A stretch of 53,921 bases of DNA from Suilimivivens sp964402925 (GTDB taxonomy: Bacteria > Bacillota > Clostridia > Lachnospirales > Lachnospiraceae), in NCBI GenBank assembly GCA_964402925.1, contig CAYOED010000016.1:1-53921 (forward strand), in the 5' to 3' direction. A program made the position numbers and the translations under genes. This document shows, one piece after another, positions 33,980-42,618 of this stretch (positions are counted from its first letter, which is position 1; the number at the start of each line of letters is the position of its first letter). The notes under the pieces were generated by a model. It was not told where the DNA came from. It saw only the letters and a program-made list of their open reading frames with translations, and did not search any database.

Positions 33980-36900
33980 ATGGACAATCAATACAATACT
34001 TTAGGCATTGACATCGGCTCGACCACTGTCAAGATTGCTATACTGGATGATGCTCATAATATCCTATTTTCCGATTATAAAAGACACTTTGCCAATATCA
34101 GGGAAACCCTTTCTGATTTATTGCAGGAAGCATATGGGCAATTAGGAAATATAAAACTTCATCCAATGATAACCGGCTCGGGCGGTCTTACCCTTGCCAA
34201 CCATTTAGCGGTTCCTTTTGTGCAGGAGGTCATTTCAGTTGCCACCGCTTTAAAGGAACTTGCCCCCAAAACAGATGTTGCCATCGAACTTGGCGGAGAG
34301 GATGCCAAGATTATTTATTTTGAAGGCGGCAACGTTGAACAGCGCATGAACGGTATCTGCGCAGGAGGTACCGGCTCCTTTATCGATCAGATGGCTTCTT
34401 TATTACAGACAGATGCCACTGGTCTTAACGAATATGCGAAAAATTACCATTCTCTTTACACCATCGCTGCAAGATGCGGTGTATTTGCAAAATCTGATAT
34501 CCAGCCTCTGATTAATGACGGCGCCACAAAAGAAGATTTATCTGCTTCCATTTTTCAGGCTGTGGTCAATCAGACTATAAGCGGGCTCGCCTGCGGAAAG
34601 CCAATCAGGGGACATGTTGCCTTTTTAGGAGGCCCCTTACATTTCCTTTCTGAACTTAAAACTGCGTTCATCCGCACATTAAAGCTGGATGAGGAACATA
34701 CGATTGAAACGGATCATTCACATCTGTTCGCGGCAATAGGCTCCGCCTTAAATGCCAAAGAAGATGTTTCTTATACTATGGAGGAAATGGTGAAAAAACT
34801 CTCCTCCGATATTAAAATGGAATTTGAAGTCGAACGTATGGAGCCCTTGTTTTCTTCACCGGAGGAATATGAAGGGTTCAAATCACGCCATGCCAAAGCC
34901 CGGGTAGGAACGGATCAGCTTTCCTCCTACCACGGCAACTGCTATCTGGGCATTGATGCCGGCAGCACCACAACCAAGGTTGCGCTGGTAGGCGAAGACG
35001 GCTCTCTTTTATATTCCTTCTACAGCAGCAATGACGGAAGCCCTTTAAAAACAGCCATCCGTTCTATCAAGGAAATCTATTCGCTTCTTCCTGAAGATGT
35101 GGCAATCGTGCGCTCCTGCTCCACCGGTTACGGCGAAGCATTGATGAAAGCGGCTTTTCTCTTAGACGACGGGGAAGTGGAAACGGTTGCCCACTATTAC
35201 GCTGCTGCATTCTTCAATCCGCAGGTGGACTGTATTTTAGATATCGGCGGACAGGACATGAAGTGTATCAAAATCAAAAATCAGACTGTTGACAGCGTAC
35301 AGCTTAATGAGGCATGTTCATCAGGCTGCGGTTCCTTTATTGAAACCTTTGCAAAGTCCTTAAACTATACGGTGGAAGACTTTGCCCGTGCTGCTCTTTT
35401 TGCCGAGCATCCCATTGACCTTGGTACCAGATGTACCGTGTTCATGAATTCCAAGGTAAAGCAGGCTCAAAAGGAAGGAGCTTCCGTTCCGGATATTTCC
35501 GCCGGGCTTGCCTATTCCGTTATCAAGAACGCCCTGTTTAAGGTCATAAAGGTTTCTGATGCCTCGGAACTTGGCGAAAATATTGTGGTACAGGGCGGAA
35601 CCTTCTATAATGATGCCGTCCTTAGAAGCTTTGAGAAGATTGCCGGCTGTGAAGCCATCCGTCCTGATATTGCAGGTATCATGGGTGCCTTCGGTGCTGC
35701 TCTGATTGCCAGAGAGCGCTACAGCGAAGGTTACGAAACCTCAATGCTCTCCTTTGAGAAGATCAATACGCTGCAGTTTGATACCAGTATGGCAAAATGT
35801 AAAGGCTGTACCAACAACTGCCGCCTTACCATCAATAAATTTACTGGCGGACGCCAATACATTTCAGGTAACCGCTGTGAACGCGGACTTGGAAAGCAGA
35901 AAAACGAAAACGGCGTTCCCAATCTTTTTGACTACAAATTGAAACGTATTTTCGGATACGAGCCCCTTGCTGCTGATGAAGCAACGCGGGGCGTCGTGGG
36001 AATCCCCCGGGTCCTTAATATGTATGAAAATTACCCCTTCTGGTTTACCTTCTTTACCAAGCTGGGATACCGGGTTTTATTGTCTCCCATCTCTAACCGG
36101 AAGATTTATGAATTGGGAATCGAGTCTATTCCCAGCGAATCGGAATGCTACCCTGCCAAGTTGGCACACGGTCATGTGAGCTGGCTGATCAATCAGAAAG
36201 TAGACTTCATTTTCTACCCTGCCCTCTTTTATGAGCGCAACGAGTTTGACGAAGCAAACAATCACTATAATTGCCCTATTGTGACCTCTTATTCGGAAAA
36301 TATTAAAAACAATGTAGAGGAAATCGGCAGAGGCGAAGCCGTTCTTCGCAATCCTTTTATGTCCTTCCGGGACTTAAAAACGGTATCAGCGGCCCTTACA
36401 AAGGAATTTAAAGAACTGCCCGTAGAAGAAGTGATGGAAGCTGCCTTTCTTGGATGGGAAGAACTTGCAAAAGCAAGAAAAGATATGCAGGATAAGGGGG
36501 AAGAGGTACTCTCTTATCTGAAAGAAACCGGAAAACGCGGTATCGTGCTTGCCGGACGTCCTTATCACATTGATCCTGAAATCAACCACGGCATTCCTGA
36601 ACTGATTACCTCCTATGATATCGCCGTGCTGACAGAGGACTCCATCTCCCATCTTACCGCTCCGGAGCGTCCGCTCATCGTTTCCGACCAGTGGATGTAT
36701 CACTCAAGGCTTTATGCTGCGGCAAGTTATGTAAAAACTGTGGATTATCTGGATTTGATCCAGTTAAACTCTTTCGGCTGCGGTCTGGATGCCGTTACCA
36801 CCGACCAGGTCAACGATATCCTGACAGGTTCAGATAAGATTTATACCTGCCTCAAAATTGACGAAGTAAACAATCTGGGGGCTGCCAGAATCAGAATCCG

Positions 36901-38251
36901 CTCTCTGCTCTCTGCTATTCGTGTCAGAGAAAAACAAAATAAACAGCGTACCATTCAGTCTTCCGCTATTAACAAGGTACAATTTACAGAAGAAATGCGC
37001 AAGGACTATACCATCTTGTGCCCTCAGATGTCACCTATTCATTTTGACATTTTAGAGCCTGCATTCAACGCCTGCGGCTATCACTTTGAAGTGCTTTCCA
37101 ATGACAACAAACGAGCTGTGGATGTGGGATTAAAGTACGTAAACAATGATGCCTGCTACCCTTCTCTTATGGTGGTGGGACAGATTATGGATGCCCTGCT
37201 TTCCGGAAAATATGACTTGAATAAGGTAGCCGTCATCATGACCCAGACCGGCGGCGGATGCCGTGCCACTAACTATATCGGCTTTATCCGCAGAGCCCTT
37301 GAAAAGGCTGGAATGCCGCAGATACCCGTTATTTCTCTTAATATGGCAGGTATCGAGTCTAATCCCGGCTTTCATTTGAACCTTGACATGCTGATGCGCG
37401 CTGCCTACGGCGCTGTATTTGGGGATATCTTCATGCGCTGCATCTACCGCATGCGCCCCTATGAAAAGGAAAAAGGAAGTGTGGAAGCGCTTCATCAAAA
37501 ATGGCTGAAAAAGTGTCAGGATTTCGTATCAGCAAAGCACATGAATTTCTTTACCTTCCGTAAAATGTGCCGCCAGATCGTAGAAGATTTTGATGCTATC
37601 CCCATCACTGACGAAGTAAAACCCAGAGTCGGTATTGTTGGTGAAATTCTGGTAAAATTTGCGCCTGCCGCAAACAACCATCTGGTGGAATTACTAGAAT
37701 CCGAAGGAGCCGAGGCTGTCGTGCCCGATCTTTTAGACTTTATGCTTTATTGCTTTTATAACCAGATTTACAAAGCAGACGAACTTGGCACAAGCAAAAA
37801 AGCGGCGCTTATTTCAAGGCTTGGCATTGATGCCCTTGAATTCTTACGTGGCAGCGCTTCCAAGGCCCTTGCAAGGAGCAGGCATTTTACTCCTCCTACC
37901 AGCATCTATCAAACGGTTGAATACGCAAAGCCCATTGTTTCCATCGGTAATCAGACCGGGGAAGGTTGGTTCCTAACCGGAGAAATGGTGGAATTGATTC
38001 ACGAGGGCGTGAACAACATTGTGTGTACTCAGCCTTTTGCCTGTCTTCCAAACCATGTAGTGGGGAAAGGCGTCATCAAAGAACTGCGTAAGCAGTATCC
38101 TTTGAGTAATATTGTTGCAATTGACTACGATCCCGGTGCCAGTGAAGTCAATCAGCTAAATAGAATCAAGCTGATGCTCTCTACTGCCCAAAAGAATTTG
38201 AAAAAGCAAAAATCTCCTGCGCAGAAAGAAATCGAACAGGAAACCGCTTAA
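33980..38251 (+). CDS. Giant acyl-CoA dehydratase activase-type protein (duplicated BcrAD/BadFG ATPase plus DUF2229/HgdB-like part)
   Basis: This 1423-residue protein fuses two activator-type ATPase modules (about 5-265 and 320-590) to a Cys-containing DUF2229/HgdB-like region (about 600-1400). Both ATPase modules show the phosphate loop DxGSTT and the two iron-sulfur Cys positions of the 2-hydroxyglutaryl-CoA dehydratase activator: Cys127 (GICAGGTGSF) and Cys166 (AARCGVFA) in the first, Cys446 (EACSSGCGSF) and Cys485 (GTRCTVF) in the second. In HgdC the single [4Fe-4S] cluster is held by two Cys from each of two subunits; here one chain supplies all four. It probably performs ATP-driven low-potential electron transfer. 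The target enzyme is unknown. AAAGGCGG precedes the ATG. Confidence 0.9.
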   Translation: MDNQYNTLGIDIGSTTVKIAILDDAHNILFSDYKRHFANIRETLSDLLQEAYGQLGNIKLHPMITGSGGLTLANHLAVPFVQEVISVATALKELAPKTDVAIELGGEDAKIIYFEGGNVEQRMNGICAGGTGSFIDQMASLLQTDATGLNEYAKNYHSLYTIAARCGVFAKSDIQPLINDGATKEDLSASIFQAVVNQTISGLACGKPIRGHVAFLGGPLHFLSELKTAFIRTLKLDEEHTIETDHSHLFAAIGSALNAKEDVSYTMEEMVKKLSSDIKMEFEVERMEPLFSSPEEYEGFKSRHAKARVGTDQLSSYHGNCYLGIDAGSTTTKVALVGEDGSLLYSFYSSNDGSPLKTAIRSIKEIYSLLPEDVAIVRSCSTGYGEALMKAAFLLDDGEVETVAHYYAAAFFNPQVDCILDIGGQDMKCIKIKNQTVDSVQLNEACSSGCGSFIETFAKSLNYTVEDFARAALFAEHPIDLGTRCTVFMNSKVKQAQKEGASVPDISAGLAYSVIKNALFKVIKVSDASELGENIVVQGGTFYNDAVLRSFEKIAGCEAIRPDIAGIMGAFGAALIARERYSEGYETSMLSFEKINTLQFDTSMAKCKGCTNNCRLTINKFTGGRQYISGNRCERGLGKQKNENGVPNLFDYKLKRIFGYEPLAADEATRGVVGIPRVLNMYENYPFWFTFFTKLGYRVLLSPISNRKIYELGIESIPSESECYPAKLAHGHVSWLINQKVDFIFYPALFYERNEFDEANNHYNCPIVTSYSENIKNNVEEIGRGEAVLRNPFMSFRDLKTVSAALTKEFKELPVEEVMEAAFLGWEELAKARKDMQDKGEEVLSYLKETGKRGIVLAGRPYHIDPEINHGIPELITSYDIAVLTEDSISHLTAPERPLIVSDQWMYHSRLYAAASYVKTVDYLDLIQLNSFGCGLDAVTTDQVNDILTGSDKIYTCLKIDEVNNLGAARIRIRSLLSAIRVREKQNKQRTIQSSAINKVQFTEEMRKDYTILCPQMSPIHFDILEPAFNACGYHFEVLSNDNKRAVDVGLKYVNNDACYPSLMVVGQIMDALLSGKYDLNKVAVIMTQTGGGCRATNYIGFIRRALEKAGMPQIPVISLNMAGIESNPGFHLNLDMLMRAAYGAVFGDIFMRCIYRMRPYEKEKGSVEALHQKWLKKCQDFVSAKHMNFFTFRKMCRQIVEDFDAIPITDEVKPRVGIVGEILVKFAPAANNHLVELLESEGAEAVVPDLLDFMLYCFYNQIYKADELGTSKKAALISRLGIDALEFLRGSASKALARSRHFTPPTSIYQTVEYAKPIVSIGNQTGEGWFLTGEMVELIHEGVNNIVCTQPFACLPNHVVGKGVIKELRKQYPLSNIVAIDYDPGASEVNQLNRIKLMLSTAQKNLKKQKSPAQKEIEQETA

Positions 38252-38263
38252 GAGGGAGAATTT

Positions 38264-39409
38264 ATGATCAAACAAGAAATCAATGAAATCAAACGACTAT
38301 ACACGCCCAGCAACTGCTCCATCACACGGATCTGCGGCTGTTATGTGGATGGTGAAAAGAATAAAAAAACAGAGTTCAAAGAAGCTTTTCTCTCTCTTCC
38401 CGAGGAAGAAATCTTCAAATACTTTGAGTTACTGCGCAAGACGCTTTCCGGCTCCGTGGGAAAAAATATGCTGAACCTGGAGTTCCCTCTTGCCAGCGAA
38501 GAAGAAGGCGGCACACAGGATTTTCTACTGCGTCTTAGGGAAAGCAAGCTGAAGGACGATGCCCTTCTGGAAGAATTTTATGACAAAGTCATTGGCTCCT
38601 ACGAATATGTAGGAAATTATCTGATCCTGCTGATTCATGATGTCTATGATGTTCCCGGAAAAACCAGCGACGGACTTACTATGGATGATGCCTCTGACAG
38701 CGTCTATGAATATATCCTCTGCTGCATCTGCCCTGTGAATCTTTCTAAACCGGGCTTAAGCTACAACAGTGAAACCAATGAATTCCACAACAGAGTCCGG
38801 GACTGGATCGTGGAACTGCCCGAAATCGGATTCCTGTTCCCCAGCTTCAACGACAGGTGCGCCGATATTCACGGCACCCTTTATTATTCCAAAAATCCTG
38901 AGGAACCTCACTCAGAATTTGTAGACGGCATTTTAGGCGCCGTCCTGCCGCTTACCGCCGGCAGCCAGAAAGAGACATTCCAAGCGCTTATCGAAGAAAC
39001 TCTTGGGGATGAGGCTGAATATGAAGTTGTTAAGAATATACATGAAAACCTTACGGAAATGATTGAAGAACATAAGGAAATACCTGAACCCCTTATGCTG
39101 GACAAGCATCAGGTAAAGAATCTGTTTGAAAAGAGCGGTGTGGAAGAAGAAAAACTGGCTGATTTTGAAAAGCTTTATGACGCTGCCGCCGGAGAACGCA
39201 CTTCTCTTATGGTTGACAATGTTGCCAATACCAGAACCTTTGAAGTGAAGACCCCTGATGTAGTCGTTAAAGTCAACCCCGATAGGGCGGATCTGGTCAA
39301 CACCATGACTTTAGAGGGCAAACGTTGTCTGGTAATTGAAATCAACGATCACGTGGAAGTAAATGGAATTACCATCAGGAACAATAATACCACCACAGAT
39401 TATGAATAA
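38264..39409 (+). CDS. DUF4317-family protein
   Basis: This 381-residue soluble protein resembles the DUF4317 family common in Lachnospiraceae. Recognisable parts are the N-terminus with CSITRICGCYVDGEKNKKTE and the later GGTQDFLLRLRESKLKDD. It is acidic, without a signal peptide or membrane segment, and of unknown function. It follows the activase gene by 12 bases with GAGGGAG before the ATG, so they form one operon. The pairing suggests it serves the activase or the same pathway; that is inference from position only. Confidence 0.82.
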   Translation: MIKQEINEIKRLYTPSNCSITRICGCYVDGEKNKKTEFKEAFLSLPEEEIFKYFELLRKTLSGSVGKNMLNLEFPLASEEEGGTQDFLLRLRESKLKDDALLEEFYDKVIGSYEYVGNYLILLIHDVYDVPGKTSDGLTMDDASDSVYEYILCCICPVNLSKPGLSYNSETNEFHNRVRDWIVELPEIGFLFPSFNDRCADIHGTLYYSKNPEEPHSEFVDGILGAVLPLTAGSQKETFQALIEETLGDEAEYEVVKNIHENLTEMIEEHKEIPEPLMLDKHQVKNLFEKSGVEEEKLADFEKLYDAAAGERTSLMVDNVANTRTFEVKTPDVVVKVNPDRADLVNTMTLEGKRCLVIEINDHVEVNGITIRNNNTTTDYE

Positions 39410-39410
39410 A

Positions 39411-39443
39411 AAATACCCTGCCAAATACGGCAGGGCATTTTTT
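39411..39443. terminator. Bidirectional terminator between the DUF4317 and EAL/HDOD genes
   Basis: CCCTGCC pairs with GGCAGGG around a loop of 6, flanked by an A run on the left and a T run on the right, so it works for both converging genes. It overlaps the final stop codon of the minus-strand gene. Confidence 0.88.
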
Positions 39444-40671
39444 ATTCTCTTGTGAACAAATCGCAATACCACTGAAGCGACTGCATATAAGCATCGTAAA
39501 CCTGGTTCATACTGATATCCTGCAGTATCATAAGTCTTGATACTTCCTGCCAGTCAGCTTTCTCATGCTCTAATACAAATTCCAAAACCGGTGCCAGAAC
39601 TCCCTTATGTTCAACAAGCGCATCCCTGATTTCCTTAGATACCACCACCATCTTTAACGCTTCATCCATGGATGTGTTTAAGATCAAATCCAATACAGAG
39701 AATAGTCCCATAAGGAATAATTCTGAAGTCTGCATCTTGCTGATTCCAAACATGGGTGCAAGATTCTCTGCAAATTTAGCGCGGAGCAGGGATAACCTTG
39801 TGACTTCATTAGGTTTGTCCGCATACAGGTTATTTGCCACTGCTGCATTGATCCATTTCTTAAGTTCCCGCTGTCCAAGCATCGCTGCTGCATGTCTGAT
39901 GGAAGTAATTTCTGAATTTACCGCCATTTTATTTACCATCTTGAGAAGTGAAATGACAAGCGCAGTATCTCTTCCGATAACATCCGCTGCACTTGTAAGA
40001 TCAAAGTCAGGCGCGTTTACCATGTTGAGCAACTCAATATAATTGATCTTTAAAGGAGTTACTTCCGTTTCGCCCTTCGTCACCGGCACACGATAGAACT
40101 CTCCTTCATAAAACTGATAACCGCCCTCTTCTTTAAGCTTTTCATAAATCTCCTGTGTCTGAATATTGACCACACATATCTTTACGTTGGGATACCGATT
40201 TGAAAAGTAAATCTTTGCCATGCTGACATCGACTTTCTTATGATCCAGGAAAATATAATCCACTAAAAGAAGGATTTCCCGATATGCCTCAAAACTAGAT
40301 ACCGCCAGTTTACGGATTGCCAGCTTATATCCCATTTCTTTAAGTTCCCGGAGCCTGTTTATGTACATTTCATCTGCCGGAATCGTACTATCGATGAGTA
40401 GAACCAGACGGTCATGCGGTGCCTGACACTGGGAATTGATATCAGAAAATATGGAAATGTTATTTGCTGTCACGAATACTTCTTTGCCTAAAGCAAGCGC
40501 CTCAAGCCCTACAAGCTGAATGACTTCAAATCCCGGTATATCAACCGCACCGTCATTTTGCCCGGTTCCCTGCAGGCTGGGATTTAGCAGGTAATTGTTC
40601 TTTTGTGAAAATAACGAGTAAGCCTGCACGCTCATCTTTTCATCAAATAGCGGTATTAATGTAACAAGCAT
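39442..40671 (-). CDS. EAL/HDOD-domain signalling protein (YuxH-like)
   Basis: This 409-residue protein joins an N-terminal degenerate EAL-like domain (about 1-195) to a C-terminal HDOD domain (about 200-395; for example YIELLNMVNAPDFDLTSAADVIGRD). The EAL part lacks the ExL signature and most metal ligands, so c-di-GMP hydrolysis is unlikely. HDOD domains act in signalling, motility and stress. The start at 40671 follows AAGGAG by 6 bases; the longer frame beginning at 40686 includes the ribosome site itself. It is monocistronic, with its own promoter and a shared terminator. Confidence 0.88.
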   Translation of the reverse strand: MLVTLIPLFDEKMSVQAYSLFSQKNNYLLNPSLQGTGQNDGAVDIPGFEVIQLVGLEALALGKEVFVTANNISIFSDINSQCQAPHDRLVLLIDSTIPADEMYINRLRELKEMGYKLAIRKLAVSSFEAYREILLLVDYIFLDHKKVDVSMAKIYFSNRYPNVKICVVNIQTQEIYEKLKEEGGYQFYEGEFYRVPVTKGETEVTPLKINYIELLNMVNAPDFDLTSAADVIGRDTALVISLLKMVNKMAVNSEITSIRHAAAMLGQRELKKWINAAVANNLYADKPNEVTRLSLLRAKFAENLAPMFGISKMQTSELFLMGLFSVLDLILNTSMDEALKMVVVSKEIRDALVEHKGVLAPVLEFVLEHEKADWQEVSRLMILQDISMNQVYDAYMQSLQWYCDLFTRE

Positions 40672-40726
40672 ATCTTTCTCCTTCAAATCTTAGTATATTT
40701 CATTTTATAGTTTTCACTATTTATTC

Positions 40727-40755
40727 ATTATACACAATATTCACATGAATTTCCA
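40727..40755 (-). promoter_or_regulatory. Promoter of the EAL/HDOD gene
   Basis: On the minus strand TGGAAA (40750-40755) and a consensus TATAAT (40727-40732) are 17 bases apart, 56 bases before the ATG. Confidence 0.65.
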
Positions 40756-40779
40756 TAGAAAATTTGTAAAATCCTCCCC

Positions 40780-40816
40780 AACAAACGCTGCCACGCTCCG
40801 CGAGCCAGTTTATTGC
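40780..40816. repeat. Third copy of the 37-bp dispersed repeat
   Basis: The unit AACAAACGCTGCCACGCTCC...GAGCCAGTTTATTGC matches the tandem pair at 15014-15087 with a few changes and has the same orientation. On the minus strand it starts directly after the T tract of the terminator at 40817-40858, as the other copies do after the rpsU terminator. Confidence 0.85.
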
Positions 40817-40858
40817 AAAAAAAGCAGGTCATCCTCCCTATGGGAAAACGATCTGCTT
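40817..40858 (-). terminator. Terminator of the small coiled-coil gene
   Basis: On the minus strand AAGCAGATC pairs with GACCTGCTT (one G-T pair), enclosing a smaller CCC/GGG stem, followed by seven T. It lies 21 bases after the stop codon at 40880. Confidence 0.85.
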
Positions 40859-40879
40859 CCTTCTGCTAAAAACACTCCT

Positions 40880-41125
40880 CTACGCAGGCTGCTGTTCAGA
40901 CATATGGTTTTGTACATATTCCTGTAATATTTCGGAAGCCTCCTCCAGATTCAGTCCCGATGCTGCAAGAAGCTGACTGAGTTCCTCCAGATCCCGTTCC
41001 CTCTTTTCTTTATAAAGCGCATCCAATTCGCTCTGCTCCGATTTCAGCCTTGTCCGCAGGGCCAAAATCAGTTCTTCCTTTTCCGCAATCTTCTCTTCCA
41101 CCGTTTTTCTTTGTCCTCTTGCCAT
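40880..41125 (-). CDS. Small coiled-coil protein of unknown function
   Basis: I do not recognise this 81-residue protein. The basic start MARGQRKTVEEK is followed by a probable coiled coil (about residues 8-50) with alternating Lys and Glu, then a short acidic helix with LLAASGLNLEEASEILQEY. AGGAGG 6 bases before the ATG and a strong terminator after the gene argue that it is real. Small proteins of this shape often act as adaptors or DNA-associated factors; nothing more can be inferred. Confidence 0.75.
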   Translation of the reverse strand: MARGQRKTVEEKIAEKEELILALRTRLKSEQSELDALYKEKRERDLEELSQLLAASGLNLEEASEILQEYVQNHMSEQQPA

Positions 41126-41190
41126 TTCTTACCTCCTGAAAACTATAATTACTATAGTATATGGACAAGTACCGGATTTTATTCATTGTA

Positions 41191-41227
41191 TAAAAAGAAA
41201 GAATGTCTCGACTCGCAAGACATTCTT
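41191..41227 (-). terminator. Terminator of the gene at 41239-41664
   Basis: On the minus strand a perfect 10-bp stem (AAGAATGTCT with AGACATTCTT, loop of 9) is followed by TTCTTTTTA. It begins 12 bases after the stop codon. Confidence 0.9.
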
Positions 41228-41238
41228 ATGTAAAAAAA

Positions 41239-41664
41239 TCACTTTTCTTCATGTATCAGTTTTTTTATTGCCTCTTCAATCTGCTTATCAGTCGTAATCG
41301 GAATACTTCCGCGTATTTTGAAAAGTTTCATGATATCATCATTATTAAGAGTAATCACATGCTCCTGCGCACTCTCCGGCTTCGGAATCACATACTGGTT
41401 CATTTCCTTTTCCAGGTCATTTAACTGCCGCATAACGCTTGTAACCTGGCTTTTCCCTAAATTTACTGCCTCAAGCAGCTCATCATAACTCTCGGATATA
41501 ATTTGACATTCCGGAATATCCTCATATATTTCCTCCGGATTTCCTATGATACCTGATTCGCTGCCGTTTCCATAAACGTATCTGTTATCTTTGATGTTCC
41601 TGTCCAGAAAGTTCAGAGTCTGTGTTATCTTTCCACCTTCAACCGTTATGATAAGTTTTGCCAT
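41239..41664 (-). CDS. Hypothetical protein
   Basis: I do not recognise this 141-residue soluble protein. It starts MAKLIITVEGGKITQTLNFLD, has a mixed alpha/beta look, and contains a helical region near residues 70-95 (VNLGKSQVTSVMRQLNDLEKE). AAAGGAG precedes the ATG and a strong terminator follows, so it is a genuine single-gene unit. The sequence carries no signal peptide or membrane helix. The next stretch upstream (41665 onward) is repeat DNA. Confidence 0.7.
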   Translation of the reverse strand: MAKLIITVEGGKITQTLNFLDRNIKDNRYVYGNGSESGIIGNPEEIYEDIPECQIISESYDELLEAVNLGKSQVTSVMRQLNDLEKEMNQYVIPKPESAQEHVITLNNDDIMKLFKIRGSIPITTDKQIEEAIKKLIHEEK

Positions 41665-41756
41665 AATTCATTCTCCTTTGTACTTTCTTCATTATATCAA
41701 AATTTCCGGTTTTTTCAAGCATTACTAAACCCAAAAAAGGATTCCTTCTGTTCCCG

Positions 41757-42000
41757 GTTACTTTTCACGGGGCATCCATGAGTCCGCACAGGATAGGTAA
41801 ATATTTAGGCGTCGTCGCGCTTCCGCTCCATAAAAACGTAACAATGCTAAGCTCAAAAGGACTTCGCTAAGCACTGACGTTTTTAAAGGGACTCCTTATG
41901 GAATATTTACCTATCCTGTGCTACGTTATTGGTTAGCTTGCAAAGTGGAATAATGCCCACTATTTTTCACTAGGTGACCAAAGCACAGCTCTGGATAGTT
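41757..42000 (+). repeat. Composite palindromic element, copy A (unit 1 plus start of unit 2)
   Basis: The element begins GTTACTTTTCAC and contains a long hairpin. Its outer arms are CACAGGATAGGTAAATATT and AATATTTACCTATCCTGTG; its inner arms are AAAAACGT and ACGTTTTTA around a TAAGC-type core. After unit 1 (to about 41950) a second unit starts with ACTATTTTTCACTAGGTGACC but decays after GCACAGCTCTG. It fills most of the 362-base gap between two minus-strand genes. It matches 50896-51322 and the inverse of 53625-53921 along its length. Confidence 0.85.
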
Positions 42001-42026
42001 ATTTTTTGAATAAGCCAAACTTTACT

Positions 42027-42452
42027 TTAACGATTTGTTTGAAAATTTACATATTCTTGCGCCCTGTCTTTAATTTCTTTATCAACGTCTGTTCTTCCAG
42101 CGATCTCTTTCAAAATACCGATTCGTTCTTCTGTATATTCTCTCATATTGATACACCGATTCAGCATCCCAATCGTTGTAATGGTTGGTATTCTTTTTAA
42201 TGAGTCTGTTAAATATTCTTCATGCTCCGGAGTAAAATGCTCTATAAAATGCACAATCGCTCCCGGATCACCAAAATATGCTATGGGATGTCTCTCAATC
42301 AGTTGCAACAATGGTTCTATTGCTTCCTGCTTATATCCCGCATTTTTAATGGCATCTATACTTTCCTCCATAACAATTGTATCCACTTCATTATATTTAT
42401 CAATAGATGCCTCAATCTTTTCAATCTCTTGTTCCAAAAATTTCATATCCAT
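42027..42452 (-). CDS. Orphan immunity-protein-like protein
   Basis: This 141-residue acidic helical protein contains LLQLIERHPIAYFGDPGAIVHFIEHF and SLKRIPTITTIGMLNRCIN. In my recollection this pattern (FGsPGplVH...KRkPT..T..MLNR) is shared with small immunity proteins encoded behind polymorphic toxins; I cannot confirm the family here. GGAGG precedes the ATG. Upstream, 42481-42574 encodes what looks like the decayed C-terminus of another protein in the same direction, which would fit an orphaned toxin tail. Alternatively it is an unrelated HEAT-like protein. Confidence 0.55.
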   Translation of the reverse strand: MDMKFLEQEIEKIEASIDKYNEVDTIVMEESIDAIKNAGYKQEAIEPLLQLIERHPIAYFGDPGAIVHFIEHFTPEHEEYLTDSLKRIPTITTIGMLNRCINMREYTEERIGILKEIAGRTDVDKEIKDRAQEYVNFQTNR

Positions 42453-42480
42453 TTTCCTCCATAAGCTCTGATTGTGTAAT

Positions 42481-42572
42481 GAGTAAATAATTACAGAATT
42501 CTTCGAGCAACTATTTTATTTGATGCATGCAGATGCTTGGGAACACCGGGATGCTCATCCTCAAATGTATAT
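42481..42572 (-). pseudogene. Possible decayed C-terminal gene fragment upstream of the immunity-like gene
   Basis: One minus-strand frame from about 42572 to the stop near 42488 reads SYTFEDEHPGVPKHLH followed by ASNKIVARRIL and a stop. It has no start codon or ribosome site. The amino-acid composition looks protein-like, with His residues spaced as in nuclease toxin tails, and an immunity-like gene follows 36 bases later. This is a weak call based on composition and position only. Confidence 0.3.
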
Positions 42573-42574
42573 GA

Positions 42575-42618
42575 CTTAAAGTTCGTGTGAAGTCACCTAA
42601 TATACATAATTAGTTCAG
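42575..42618 (-). repeat. Diverged second copy of the metA 3' end (distal direct repeat)
   Basis: This 44-base stretch aligns with 43403-43445, the last 13 codons and stop of metA, at 36 of 43 positions with one extra base. Most differences are transitions. Both copies have the same orientation. It overlaps the HEPN stop codon, so the NTase-HEPN pair lies exactly between the two copies. Confidence 0.75.

Noticed and set aside
41126..41160. CTATA/TATAG palindrome before the small coiled-coil gene
   Set aside because: The arms are only 5 bp in AT-rich DNA and no matching promoter boxes are convincing.
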